Shown here piece after piece: positions 33,197 through 41,352 of a DNA stretch of 64,000 nucleotides. The translations under genes were made by a program, and so were the position numbers. The stretch lies in NCBI GenBank assembly GCA_963728825.1, contig CAVSLA010000004.1, positions 1,054,001-1,118,000 on the forward strand, read 5' to 3'. The notes under the pieces were generated by a model. It was not told where the DNA came from, searched no databases, and saw only the letters and a program-made list of their open reading frames with translations. The DNA is from CAVREM01 sp963728825. Its GTDB lineage: Bacteria > Acidobacteriota > Vicinamibacteria > Vicinamibacterales > CAVVIG01. Each line of letters opens with the position of its first letter. The stretch's first letter is position 1.

Positions 33197-33769
33197 CTAC
33201 CGCACTTGCCCGCGGAGCTCACCAGCCGGATAGTCGCCGGGGCCCGTGTTGACGGGAACGATGCCGTCATTGGTCGGGATATCGACATACGCCTGGCCAG
33301 CCGCGATGGCGTCGATGAGTGCGGAGAGAGGCTGACCCGCCAACGGCCCGAACAGGTCGGCGGCTGTGATCGTGCCGTGCGCGAGGACGCCATCGGTGCG
33401 GCCACCGCCCGCTGGAAGAGGAGGGGCCAGCAAGGTGACAAGCGGCCCCCTGAAGCCCTCAGCGGCAAGGTGAATGTGCGCTCCGACGACATTCTCGATA
33501 TTCGAGGCGATGACCCGGACTGAAAGTTCCGTCTTGTCGGGACTGAGCTTGAAGATCGCCTGTCCTTGAGCCAGCGTCGCCACTGGCAGCGCCGGCACGA
33601 GCTGATCGCCGCTCAGGTGAGCGCGGAAGTTCTCGGGAACCGCGTTGATCGAGTGGGCTGACGCCGATGCGAGGGTTGGGGCGACGAGGGAACCGGCAGT
33701 CGAGGACTCCCCAGGCGAGCAGGCCACGCAGAACGTGAGGACGAGTGAGCAAGCGAGATGACGCGTCAT
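33197..33769 (-). CDS. CHRD domain lipoprotein
   Basis: 190 residues. Lipoprotein signal (LACSLVLTFCVAC, Cys about 17). The mature part matches the CHRD (chordin) domain: FRAHLSGDQLVPALPVA, QGQAIFKLSPDKTELSVRV, VVGAHIHLAAEGFRGPLVTL and the ending TGPGDYPAGELRGQV. CHRD proteins of bacteria are secreted or surface-attached with unknown role. AGGAGG precedes the ATG. It ends 18 bases from the long palindrome at 33084-33178. Confidence 0.9.
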   Translation of the reverse strand: MTRHLACSLVLTFCVACSPGESSTAGSLVAPTLASASAHSINAVPENFRAHLSGDQLVPALPVATLAQGQAIFKLSPDKTELSVRVIASNIENVVGAHIHLAAEGFRGPLVTLLAPPLPAGGGRTDGVLAHGTITAADLFGPLAGQPLSALIDAIAAGQAYVDIPTNDGIVPVNTGPGDYPAGELRGQVR

Positions 33770-33830
33770 AAGTCTCCTCCTTCTGCATGACGCGAGAACC
33801 CTGGGGAATCTTGCTCACCGCGCGGAAGGG

Positions 33831-34175
33831 CTAGTGCCTGGTCGGCGGGTCGGCGAAGGCGAGGCTCACCAGCGCGCCACGGTCGACGACCAGATGAAAG
33901 GCTCGCAGGGCAAACGTCTCGGAAATCAACTTCAATTGCGTGGCTTTCTGCCTGGGCGTAAACGGGTTGTCCGACTCAATGATGAGGCGGGCAAGCTGCC
34001 CTGTCAGGAACTCGAAATCGCCGTCGGTGGCCCCTGCTGCGGTGAGATGCGTGCGAAGGCTGTGATAGAGGCGTGGGCCGCTCGTGGCATCAAGGAGTGG
34101 CGCTTCTTCGAATTCCTCGCAGAGCACATCGAGTAATCGCGATTGATGGTCGTCGAGATCCTCTGTGTCATGCAT
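33831..34175 (-). CDS. Small helical protein of unknown function in the erpA operon
   Basis: 114 residues, mostly helical and acidic at the N-terminus (DTEDLDDHQSRLLDVLCEEF), with a hydrophobic C-terminal helix (LISETFALRAFHLVVDRGAL). No domain recognised. It begins six bases after the erpA stop on the same strand, so it is the last gene of a four-gene unit (HTH protein, small basic protein, ErpA, this). A role linked to iron-sulfur assembly is possible from position only. Confidence 0.6.
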   Translation of the reverse strand: MHDTEDLDDHQSRLLDVLCEEFEEAPLLDATSGPRLYHSLRTHLTAAGATDGDFEFLTGQLARLIIESDNPFTPRQKATQLKLISETFALRAFHLVVDRGALVSLAFADPPTRH

Positions 34176-34181
34176 CGTGCC

Positions 34182-34511
34182 CTACTCGGTCGAGAACGAC
34201 GACCCGCAGCCGCAGGTCGACGTGGCGTTGGGGTTCTTGATCGTGAACCCGCCGCCGGTAATCGTGTCGACGAAGTCGACTTCGGCGTTCTTCAGGTACT
34301 GGATACTGATTGGGTCCACGAACAACTTCACACCGTGGGACTCGAAGACCTGATCGCCCGCGCCCTGCCCGTTCTCGTCGATCATCAGGCCGTACTGGAA
34401 TCCCGAGCAGCCGCCGCCCTGCACGAACACTCGCAGACCGCCGCCCGCCTTCTGCTCTTCGATCAGGAGTTCGGTGATTTTCGACGCCGCCGCTTCAGAA
34501 ACGTTAATCAT
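34182..34511 (-). CDS. erpA: A-type iron-sulfur carrier protein ErpA/IscA
   Basis: 109 residues, typical for A-type carriers (HesB family). All three cluster-binding cysteines are present: Cys35 in QGGGCSGFQY and Cys100/Cys102 in STCGCGSSF. The segment VDFVDTITGGGFTIKNPNA is the family signature. The protein passes iron-sulfur clusters from the assembly scaffold to target enzymes. The ATG overlaps the stop of the small basic protein as ATGA. The symbol is assigned by family; ErpA, IscA and SufA are hard to tell apart from one sequence. Confidence 0.92.
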   Translation of the reverse strand: MINVSEAAASKITELLIEEQKAGGGLRVFVQGGGCSGFQYGLMIDENGQGAGDQVFESHGVKLFVDPISIQYLKNAEVDFVDTITGGGFTIKNPNATSTCGCGSSFSTE

Positions 34512-34699
34512 GACTCGAGTTTCTCCATTCGTGGCGCCGTCTGCGGTCCGGAACCGGGTGGGTATGTTTTCTGCAGCTTCGCTTCGAGCGCCGCGCGCCC
34601 GACCGCCGGCGCCGCCGCCAGCCGCGCCCGCAGCTTATGGCGCTTCTCTGTGCGGTGCCGACGTCGATGGATTTCACAGGGATGCAGGCTGGCACTCAT
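34508..34699 (-). CDS. Small basic protein, DUF6800-like
   Basis: 63 residues. The pattern CEIHRRRHRTEKRHKLRARL followed by a helix (RAALEAKLQKTYP) looks like DUF6800-type proteins: short, very basic, helical, unknown function, perhaps binding RNA or ribosomes. AAGGAG lies seven bases before the ATG. Its stop overlaps the erpA start as ATGA, so the pair is translationally coupled. Confidence 0.65.
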   Translation of the reverse strand: MSASLHPCEIHRRRHRTEKRHKLRARLAAAPAVGRAALEAKLQKTYPPGSGPQTAPRMEKLES

Positions 34700-34733
34700 G
34701 ATGATGCTCCTTCTGGAACGATCGTGGTGACGG

Positions 34734-34955
34734 TCAGTACGACGCCGACGGACTGCGGACGAACACGCCCCGCAGGCGCCGCTCGAGAAAGCCCGCTTCA
34801 ACGAGGTTCCGCAGCAATACCCGGCACACCTGCCTGTCGAGGCCGGCCAGCCGCGCGGCGTCGGCGGTCGTGAGCTTTGCGCCGGGGTCCACGAACAGGG
34901 TCCGGACACGCGCGAGCGCTTCTTTGACACATCGCGTCTGGAGTGGCTGCGTCAT
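34734..34955 (-). CDS. Short winged-helix DNA-binding protein
   Basis: 73 residues forming one winged helix-turn-helix: LARVRTLFVDPGAKLTTADA, ARLAGLDRQVCRVLLRNLVE, then the wing AGFLERRLRGVFVR. No sensor domain. It is first in the erpA unit and the cysteine in DRQVCRVL is inside the recognition helix region, so an iron-sulfur or redox input is conceivable but not shown. It may regulate the operon. Confidence 0.65.
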   Translation of the reverse strand: MTQPLQTRCVKEALARVRTLFVDPGAKLTTADAARLAGLDRQVCRVLLRNLVEAGFLERRLRGVFVRSPSASY

Positions 34956-35096
34956 GTGTGTTGCTCGTCACAGCGTCGGGCGATCGCATCACCACGCCGC
35001 CGTCGTGCCAGGGTTTGATGAAGGTGATGCGAGACAGCCTCTAGCGCAGGCGAGAATCAGGCAGCAGATTCAGGAAAGCCGTAGCCCGACTGTACT

Positions 35097-37008
35097 CTAT
35101 TCTCCTCGCGATAGCCACGATAATGGTCTCGTCACTATCGAACGAGAGCGATCCGGCGACCGCGCGCCGCCAACGTCCCGATCGTACGAGTGTTCGGAAA
35201 CTGCAGCGGCGCCAGCCGGGGGAGTGCCCTGGAGACGCGGCAACTCCACGAGGCTGTCGAGGTAGTTGCGACTCTCGATCAACAGAGAGGCGACGTGATC
35301 GGCGCCTGCGCCCAGGATCGTGTCCGGGTGTGCGTCCGCCAGCGCCGGTGGTGCCCACCGTCCGACTGCGATCCGCAACTCGGGCAGTGCCGAGCGAAGT
35401 TTCCTCACGAGATAGCGTGTCTTCGACGCCGAGCTCGGTGGGAGATCGGCGAAGCAGACAACTGCGAACTGTCGCTCTGCCACCAACGCGGCCAGCTCCA
35501 CCGCCTGCATGCGCGTGCCGGTGATCTCCATGGCGATCGGCAGATCGTCGAGCAGATGTGCCAGCATCATGAGGGCCATTTCATCGGCGGCCCCATTGAC
35601 CGCGTAGCCCAGAACGCGCAGCGGCTCGCGCGGCCCTGACAGCGAGGGATCGGCGGCGGCGGGTGGCGTCAGCGGCGCGCGGTGGCTGAGGGTCTCGGCG
35701 GCGTCCGCAATCAGTTCCCGGGCCGCCTCGATGACTGCCATTTCTTCTTCTGAAGAGAGCCGGTGCTCCAATCGGTCGCGCTCGGCATAGCTGAGTGCCG
35801 GCAGCAGCAGCTCGTCGTAAACCGATTCGGGCGAGGCGGTCTCGAGGTGGCTGTCGATCAGTTCCGCCGCTTCGCTCAGGTCGCGAGCCACCAGGCGCTG
35901 GTAGAAGCCGTTATCCGGTGCGAGCGCTGGCGTGTCGTCCATCAGCATCCCGACGAATGCGAGACCAGGCACGTGCTTGCCGAGCACGACCAGGCACACG
36001 GTGAGCGGCGCAGCCATCAGCAACCCGAGCGGCCCCCAGAGCCACGTCCAGAACGCAACGGACACGAGCAGCACAACCTGCGACACGCCGACCGCGCCGG
36101 CATAGAGCTTCGTTTCCAGCACCAGATTCGTGAACAGCTCGAGGACGACGAACAACGAGAGGACGATCAATGGACCCGTCCACCCCTCAAGGGCCGCGAG
36201 ACTGATGAGGATCGGCGCGCCGGCCGCGAGCAGCGGACCGAGGTACGGGATGAATCGAAACGCCGCACCCAGCGTCGCCCAGACCAACGGGTACGGGACG
36301 CCCAGGACGTACAGTCCGACGAAGACCGCAATGCCGTACAACAGGCTCACCAGGGATTGCATCAACAGCTGGCGGCTGACGCGACTGCCGGCCTCGTCGA
36401 ATGCTTTCGTGGTCGTGGCGAGCTGTCCGTGTCCGATCAGCCCGATCAGGCGATCCCGTAGATCGCGGCGTTCGAGCAGCATGAAGATCACCATCGCCGC
36501 GACGAGCCCTGCCTTGCTCAGCGGCCCGACGAGGGGCCCGAGCCACGCGAAGGTCGAAAATCCCGTCGCCGGGCTGGACTCCACCACCACCGGCCGCGCG
36601 GCGGTGCCTTTCGGCGCCTCGGCTCCCAGGTCAGTTTTGATGCCTTCCAACGTTTCCTGCAGCTTCTCGATGGCGCTGCCCCTCCCCGCAAGGCGCACGT
36701 CGGCAATCTTCGTTCGGATGTTGGCGCGATAGCCAGGCAGGTCTTCGACCAGATAGTCCATCTGCCGGGTCAGACCCCAACCTGCGAGACCGAGCGCCGC
36801 GAACACCAGCGTGACGACCACCAGCACGGCCGGGACCCGACCGACCCAGCGTTGCAGCCAGGTGACCGGCGGCGTCAGGACGAACGTCAGCAGCACAGCG
36901 AGCGCGAACGGCACCAGGACGGCCTGGGCCCAGGTACAGAATGGCGACGACGAGCACGCCGCCGGCGAACGCCAACCAGCGCTTGACGAACTTCAGCGTG
37001 TTATCCAC
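35097..37008 (-). pseudogene. AI-2E family transporter with C-terminal Rossmann-like extension, one frameshift
   Basis: The N-terminus starts at GTG 37008 (DNTLKFVKRWLAFAGGVL). One surplus base at about 36932 within AGGTAC breaks it just before WAQAVLVPFALAVLLTFVL, which continues without interruption. The following protein has the eight-helix AI-2E exporter pattern (GVPYPLVWATLGAAFRFIPY, LYAGAVGVSQVVLLVSV). The last 250 residues are an unusual soluble extension resembling a B12-binding-type Rossmann fold (EPLRVLGYAVNGAADEMALM, FAVVCFADLPPSS, LRIAVGRWAPP) but lacking the His ligand motif. If the shift is a sequencing error, the gene is intact at about 636 residues. Confidence 0.8.
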
Positions 37009-37169
37009 GGTCGTGCCCCGTGTTCCGCGCGGCCGCCCGGATTGCCATGGTATCGACATCGTGGCGAATTGTTCGACCTACGGATGTTCTCAACTGAACA
37101 GACGCTCATCCATGTCGTCGCGTACTGTGTGGGTGGCGGATAACTCACAAACCGTCAGGGAGTAAGAAA

Positions 37170-37256
37170 ATGGACACCACGACTCTGCTCGTCATCGTCC
37201 TCCTCGTGCTGGCGCTTGGCGGCGGCGGATTCTTCTACCGACGACGCCGCACGTAG
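37170..37256 (+). CDS. 28-residue single-span membrane microprotein
   Basis: ATG at 37170 with AGGGAG eight bases upstream. The product is one hydrophobic helix (LLVIVLLVLALGGGGFF) and a positive end (YRRRRT), the standard layout of a tiny inner-membrane protein with its C-terminus in the cytoplasm. Similar DUF3309-like microproteins are common in soil bacteria. It is transcribed away from the AI-2E gene. Confidence 0.6.
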   Translation: MDTTTLLVIVLLVLALGGGGFFYRRRRT

Positions 37257-37268
37257 TCGCCGCGACGA

Positions 37269-38126
37269 CTACGACGATGAGTTCAAGAGGTATGTCGCGT
37301 AGACGATGCGGAAGCCGTCGCCGACATACTTCTTCGTCTCGGCGTCGTTGGCCGTGACCATCGCGCAGGCCTTGTTCTTCGCGACGCAGGCTTTGGCGAC
37401 TGTTTGAATGGCCGCTTCGGTCTCAGGTTTCTTGTCGGCCGCGCTGTTCCAGCGTCCTTCGCCGTAGTTCATCGTCAGATCGGATGGTCCGATCAACACG
37501 CCGCCGACGCCCGGAACGTCGAGAATGGCACTGACGTTCTTGACCCCTTGCGGAGTCTCGATCATCGGAAACGCTATCAGCTCGCCTTCAGGGTTGAGAG
37601 GCCAGACGTCGGCGCGCGCGACATAGTCCGCCGGATTCTGCAGGCCCCAGCCGGCGCCTCCGGAGCATCCGCACCCGCGCCGGCCCGGCGGGTTCTGATA
37701 TTTCGAGGTCTTGAGCTGCGGAAAGCGCATCGACTGAATGATCTTGAGTGCCTGCTCGCGGTCTTCGACCTGTGGAACGATGATGCCCATCGCGCCGCTT
37801 TCCAGGACCTGCTTGATGATCCACCGCACGTCCTGATCGCCTTCCGCGGGAATACGCACGATGGGAGCGAGCGCCGGCTGTCCCTGCGCGTTCTTGTTGG
37901 CGAGCAATTTGGTGAGGGTCGCCCGCAGTTCCGTGATGTCGTAGGGCCGGTGCTCGCGATCGACGAATGTCCACGTCTCGCCGGTCATGGCGGACCTGCC
38001 GCCTTCGAGCGCCTCGATCAATCGGTTGCGTCGGTCCTTCGGCTGGGCGCTCAGCGAGCGCTCGGTCAGCGCGCAGAGTCCCAGGAGCACGGACAGGACA
38101 ACCGCAAACACGGCAAGTCGATTCAT
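37269..38126 (-). CDS. Exported HpcH/HpaI aldolase-family protein
   Basis: 285 residues. A signal peptide (LAVFAVVLSVLLGLCALT) precedes a TIM barrel of the HpcH/HpaI type: QVLESGAMGIIVPQVEDREQ, FPMIETPQGVKNVSAIL, VPGVGGVLIGPSDLTMNY. The metal-ligand Glu in FPMIETP and the Asp in GPSDLTMN are kept. Cytoplasmic members cleave 4-hydroxy-2-oxoacids to pyruvate or glyoxylate and an aldehyde. An exported version is unusual and its substrate is unknown. A Cys/Gly-rich insertion (GRRGCGCSGGAG) interrupts the barrel near residue 160. Confidence 0.85.
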   Translation of the reverse strand: MNRLAVFAVVLSVLLGLCALTERSLSAQPKDRRNRLIEALEGGRSAMTGETWTFVDREHRPYDITELRATLTKLLANKNAQGQPALAPIVRIPAEGDQDVRWIIKQVLESGAMGIIVPQVEDREQALKIIQSMRFPQLKTSKYQNPPGRRGCGCSGGAGWGLQNPADYVARADVWPLNPEGELIAFPMIETPQGVKNVSAILDVPGVGGVLIGPSDLTMNYGEGRWNSAADKKPETEAAIQTVAKACVAKNKACAMVTANDAETKKYVGDGFRIVYATYLLNSSS

Positions 38127-38314
38127 GGCCGCACCTTTGTTCCCTCTGCGTCGTGAGCGGGAGGGGGAAGCATATGGACACCTCTGCGGGGCGTCAAGCG
38201 TAGGAGGAACCCTCCGCATCGCACTGCTGTGCTGTTGTGAACATCTTCGCAATGGCTCAGGGGAGTAGCCTCGCGGTATAGGCACGGGTATCGCTCGTCG
38301 AACGGGAGACCAAG

Positions 38315-38578
38315 ATGAACATCAGAGTCGGCCTGCCGCGCGTTCACATGGCGGGTTCGCACGCTCACCATAACGCCCATCTCGAGGTTGGCCACCACGG
38401 GATTGCGCTCTTCCTGGCACCGGATGCCGAATACCCGGTCCTGGACGTTGATGGCACTGCGGCGCAGCTCGATGAGGTCGTCCGTGAGCTCCAGGCCGCG
38501 CTGGCAGTCAGGCGCGGGCCGGGAGACGCGCAGATGAATCTGATCCTGGCCGCTCAGGAAACCGACTCGCAGCCATGA
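38315..38578 (+). CDS. Small protein of unknown function
   Basis: 87 residues. His-rich N-terminus (MAGSHAHHNAHLEVGHHG), then a beta/helix segment (AQLDEVVRELQAALAVRRG). The His cluster might bind metal. GGGAG upstream supports the ATG. It overlaps the next gene as ATGA, so the two are coupled. No family recognised. Confidence 0.6.
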   Translation: MNIRVGLPRVHMAGSHAHHNAHLEVGHHGIALFLAPDAEYPVLDVDGTAAQLDEVVRELQAALAVRRGPGDAQMNLILAAQETDSQP

Positions 38579-38772
38579 AGCATGCGCTGTACGAGCATCC
38601 GGTCACGCATCAATTCGCGCTGATCAGGCTGCCGAAACAGTTTGCCGACGGTGACACCCTCTCGATCCCGCCGTCCAATCACTGGTTCAGCACCCGACAA
38701 GAGGCGATTGCGGCGCTGCCTGAGTTGTTCGACCAGAACGAAGATGGCGTGGGTGACGAACCAGAAGAGTAG
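38575..38772 (+). CDS. Small protein of unknown function, coupled to the previous gene
   Basis: 65 residues with an acidic C-terminus (DQNEDGVGDEPEE). The N-terminal half alternates strands with aromatic residues (YEHPVTHQFALIRLPKQF), then a helix (WFSTRQEAIAALPELF). ATGA overlap with the 38315 gene indicates joint translation. No family recognised. Confidence 0.6.
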   Translation: MKHALYEHPVTHQFALIRLPKQFADGDTLSIPPSNHWFSTRQEAIAALPELFDQNEDGVGDEPEE

Positions 38773-38813
38773 CGGCGCCCGGAAACCGCTTTGCGCGTGA
38801 GGGAGTTCAGAAC

Positions 38814-39125
38814 ATGGTCAAGACCAAGCACAAACTTGTCACCGACTCATGGACGGCGGATGTTGAGGCGTTGGAGACAGCGGTCGGACGATTCGAAGAA
38901 GGTCGAACGCCGCCAAACGACTGTCAGGTCGTCTTTTTCGAGCTCGGCGGCGACGGGCACCTGCATGTCAACGTGACGCACAAGTACCAGACGACCGGGG
39001 TCATCGGATGGGCCGGGCCAGCCAGTCTGCGTGAAGGGTTTGTCCACAATCGAAGGTTCGGTGATACGCCGCCGCGCCAGATCCTCCGTCAGATCCGGGA
39101 CATGGTGTTTGCCGAACGGATTTGA
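38814..39125 (+). CDS. Protein of unknown function with paired beta strands
   Basis: 103 residues: a helix (WTADVEALETAVGRFEEG), strands (DCQVVFFELGGDGHLHVNVT), and a C-terminal helix (RQILRQIRDMVFAERI). No Cys motif or membrane span. It is in the same direction as the two small genes before it. Family unknown. Confidence 0.6.
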   Translation: MVKTKHKLVTDSWTADVEALETAVGRFEEGRTPPNDCQVVFFELGGDGHLHVNVTHKYQTTGVIGWAGPASLREGFVHNRRFGDTPPRQILRQIRDMVFAERI

Positions 39126-39230
39126 CTGGGCCAGGATTGCCGGGAACTGGAATCGGGAGGATAGCCAACAGAAAGCGCTGTGCACTCTTGAACAGCCGCG
39201 TTTCGCCAGTGTCGGTACACTCAGGTCAGC

Positions 39231-39434
39231 ATGAGATTCACATACGCAAAAGAAGCGATCGCCGCACTGTGGGTGCTGGCGCTCTGCGCGGCAGGTGTCG
39301 CTGCCGGTATCACGGCGATTTCCAGTTGGGTCGCGTTGGCCACCCTGGCCGTCGTCTCACTCGTCATGATGAAGTGGTTGTGGCGCGACCCGCCTCAGAC
39401 GATGTCGGAGAGCATCCGACAGGCACGACGATGA
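39231..39434 (+). CDS. Two-helix membrane protein
   Basis: 67 residues with two membrane helices (AIAALWVLALCAAGVAAGIT and SWVALATLAVVSLVMM) and a short charged tail. Overlaps the next gene as ATGA. No family recognised; perhaps a small membrane partner of the exported protein encoded after it. Confidence 0.6.
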   Translation: MRFTYAKEAIAALWVLALCAAGVAAGITAISSWVALATLAVVSLVMMKWLWRDPPQTMSESIRQARR

Positions 39435-40138
39435 GCGCGCACCTGATGCATCCTCGTACGCTCGTTGCCTGCGCCTTCGGGATGTTGTTCCTGATCCACG
39501 GGGTCGAAGGGCAGTCCCTCCTGCAGTATCGGAACTTCACCTTCGGGAGTGACCTGGCGTCCATCTCGAGCGTCACAGGCGTGCCTGTGGCACAGGCGAC
39601 GACGGTCCATCAGCGCCCCGCGGTCTTGCAGGATCTGGAGTGGCGGCCGTCGAGATGGACCGCCGCAGTCACTGAGGTCTCGACCGATCCCGTCGACCAG
39701 ATGGTGTTCAGCTTCTACGACGATCAACTGTTTCAGATCGTGGTGGATTATCGCGCCGATCGAACTGAAGGGATGACCGACGCGGACGTCATCAAGGCGA
39801 TCTCCACCGTCTATGGCGCGACCATCAAGCGAGCGCCGGTAGACCGTCGAGCGGCCTCGCGGGTCGAGATCGATTCCGGTACGCCGATCGCCCGCTGGGC
39901 GAGTGCCGGACAGGTGGTCGTGTTGTACCGGACCTCATCGTACCGCCAGGAATTCCGCTTGATCGTGGCGGATCAGTCGCTCGATCAGCTGGCGAAGAAA
40001 GCCACAGCTGAGGCGCTGCGGCTCGATGATCAAGAGGCGCCGCAGCGGGAGCTCGCGAGACAGAAGAAGGAAACAGAGGACGCTCGCGCTGCTGCTGATA
40101 AGGCCCGTACCGCCAACAAGGATGCGTTTCGGCCCTGA
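39431..40138 (+). CDS. Exported protein of unknown function
   Basis: 235 residues. Signal peptide (LVACAFGMLFLIHGVEGQS). The mature part starts YRNFTFGSDLASISSVTGVP, a phrase seen in a family of periplasmic proteins with internal pseudo-repeats, followed by strands (PVDQMVFSFYDDQLFQIVVD) and ends in a charged coiled coil (RELARQKKETEDARAAADKA). The ATG overlaps the membrane-protein gene stop. Role unknown. Confidence 0.7.
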   Translation: MSAHLMHPRTLVACAFGMLFLIHGVEGQSLLQYRNFTFGSDLASISSVTGVPVAQATTVHQRPAVLQDLEWRPSRWTAAVTEVSTDPVDQMVFSFYDDQLFQIVVDYRADRTEGMTDADVIKAISTVYGATIKRAPVDRRAASRVEIDSGTPIARWASAGQVVVLYRTSSYRQEFRLIVADQSLDQLAKKATAEALRLDDQEAPQRELARQKKETEDARAAADKARTANKDAFRP

Positions 40139-40403
40139 GCCGCGGGCGTCGTCAATATGATTTCGACCTTCCACCGGGTCGGTGAGGAACTTCAGGCGGC
40201 GCGATAAGTGCCTGGAACTGCCGACGGCCGAGAGCCCGCCAGCCGGACAGACCCTTCCCAATGCGATCGACCTGGCGTTCGGATGCCACCGAACGCGCAG
40301 TGGTGCGCGGCCGCACTCGGCGACGAGTTGAAAGACTATTCACGATGCGCTCCGATCCGTCCAACGGTCAGGCGCCATCAGGCGGCGCCTGACACACTCC
40401 TGT

Positions 40404-40611
40404 CTACGCGAGCCTGACGTTTTCGCCGCGCGGCCCTTTCGGTCCCTGACCGCGCTCGAAGGTGACCGCCTGTCCCTCGTGAAGCTCGTCGAAGGTGACC
40501 TGCGTACACGCCGAATTGTGAAAGAAGGTACTCGGTCCCATCCCCAGCCAGGATGAATCCGAATCCCTTGTCGCTAACCAGACGTTTGACCGTACCGTTC
40601 AATGTGGCCAT
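40404..40611 (-). pseudogene. Cold-shock domain protein with a one-base frameshift
   Basis: The N-terminal half is a clear cold-shock protein (TVKRLVSDKGFGFI, with RNP1-like KGFGFI), then the frame breaks at GGTAC (40527-40531). Dropping one base restores the usual continuation: YFFHNSACTQVTFDELHEGQ, then AVTFERGQGPKGPRGENVRL, stop at 40404-40406. The whole would be 68 residues, normal for the family, which binds single-stranded RNA. A long leader upstream is typical. An error in the sequence is as likely as a dead gene. Confidence 0.75.
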
Positions 40612-40908
40612 CGTGGCTCCTTCGCGTCAACGATTTCGTAATTTTTCCGGTCATCAGCTTGAACATTCTTCTGACACGCCAACGGCAGTATCGCGCAAGC
40701 CCGCGACAAACGATGTCTCGCATTGCACAGCGCTCCCGGGGCGGCATCGGGATACGGCGGAATCGAGCGTGAGCTCGGCAGTATGCCGGCCAACGAATGA
40801 GCGCGCACGTGTCCACTATGAGACAGCCCGCGCGCGACGACTCGGGTAACTTTGGCGTTTCACACTGAATCACGAACGCCTGGGGCCGACGGCGGTTCGG
40901 AGGGGCAG

Positions 40909-41343
40909 ATGCATATGCAGGCGGCTCTGGAAGATGAACTTGGGCAACTGGACGGGCTTGCGCCTGGTTACGCGGGCGAGTGGAATGCCATCGTCACATT
41001 GCGCGCCAGCGTACTGCTCGAAGGACCGCGTGACGCGACGCGGGCGGCAATCGCCCTGCTGACGCCTCATATGACGGCGCCGATTCTGTCCATGCGCGTG
41101 GCGGACCCCTCCGAGATGCCAACTGGTGAACTTGGCGGGGTCATCCTGGAGGACGTCGGCGAGCTGAGCGCGGAGGACCAGGAACGATTATTGGGATGGC
41201 TTGATGCCGCCCGGCCGTTCACGCAAGTCATCGCGACGACCGCCAGCCCGCTCTTTCACCACGTGTCGCGCGGCTCGTTCGCGGCGGCCTTGTACTACCG
41301 GTTGAATGTCATCCTCGTGACCGTCGGGACGCCTGGCGTCTGA
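40909..41343 (+). CDS. Mini AAA-like protein resembling part of a sigma-54 activator domain
   Basis: 144 residues from ATG with GGAGGGG just upstream. The C-terminal half follows the sigma-54 activator AAA fold from Walker B to the sensor region: GGVILEDVGELSAEDQERLL and FTQVIATTASPLFHHVSRGS, then ALYYRLNVILV, parallel to the FREDLYYRLNV phrase of NtrC proteins. The Walker A loop and GAFTGA loop are missing and Walker B acids are partly changed. A paralogue is at 44636. Such truncated proteins cannot be ordinary ATPases; they may act as partners or decoys. Confidence 0.65.
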   Translation: MHMQAALEDELGQLDGLAPGYAGEWNAIVTLRASVLLEGPRDATRAAIALLTPHMTAPILSMRVADPSEMPTGELGGVILEDVGELSAEDQERLLGWLDAARPFTQVIATTASPLFHHVSRGSFAAALYYRLNVILVTVGTPGV

Positions 41344-41352
41344 CCAGGCGCG

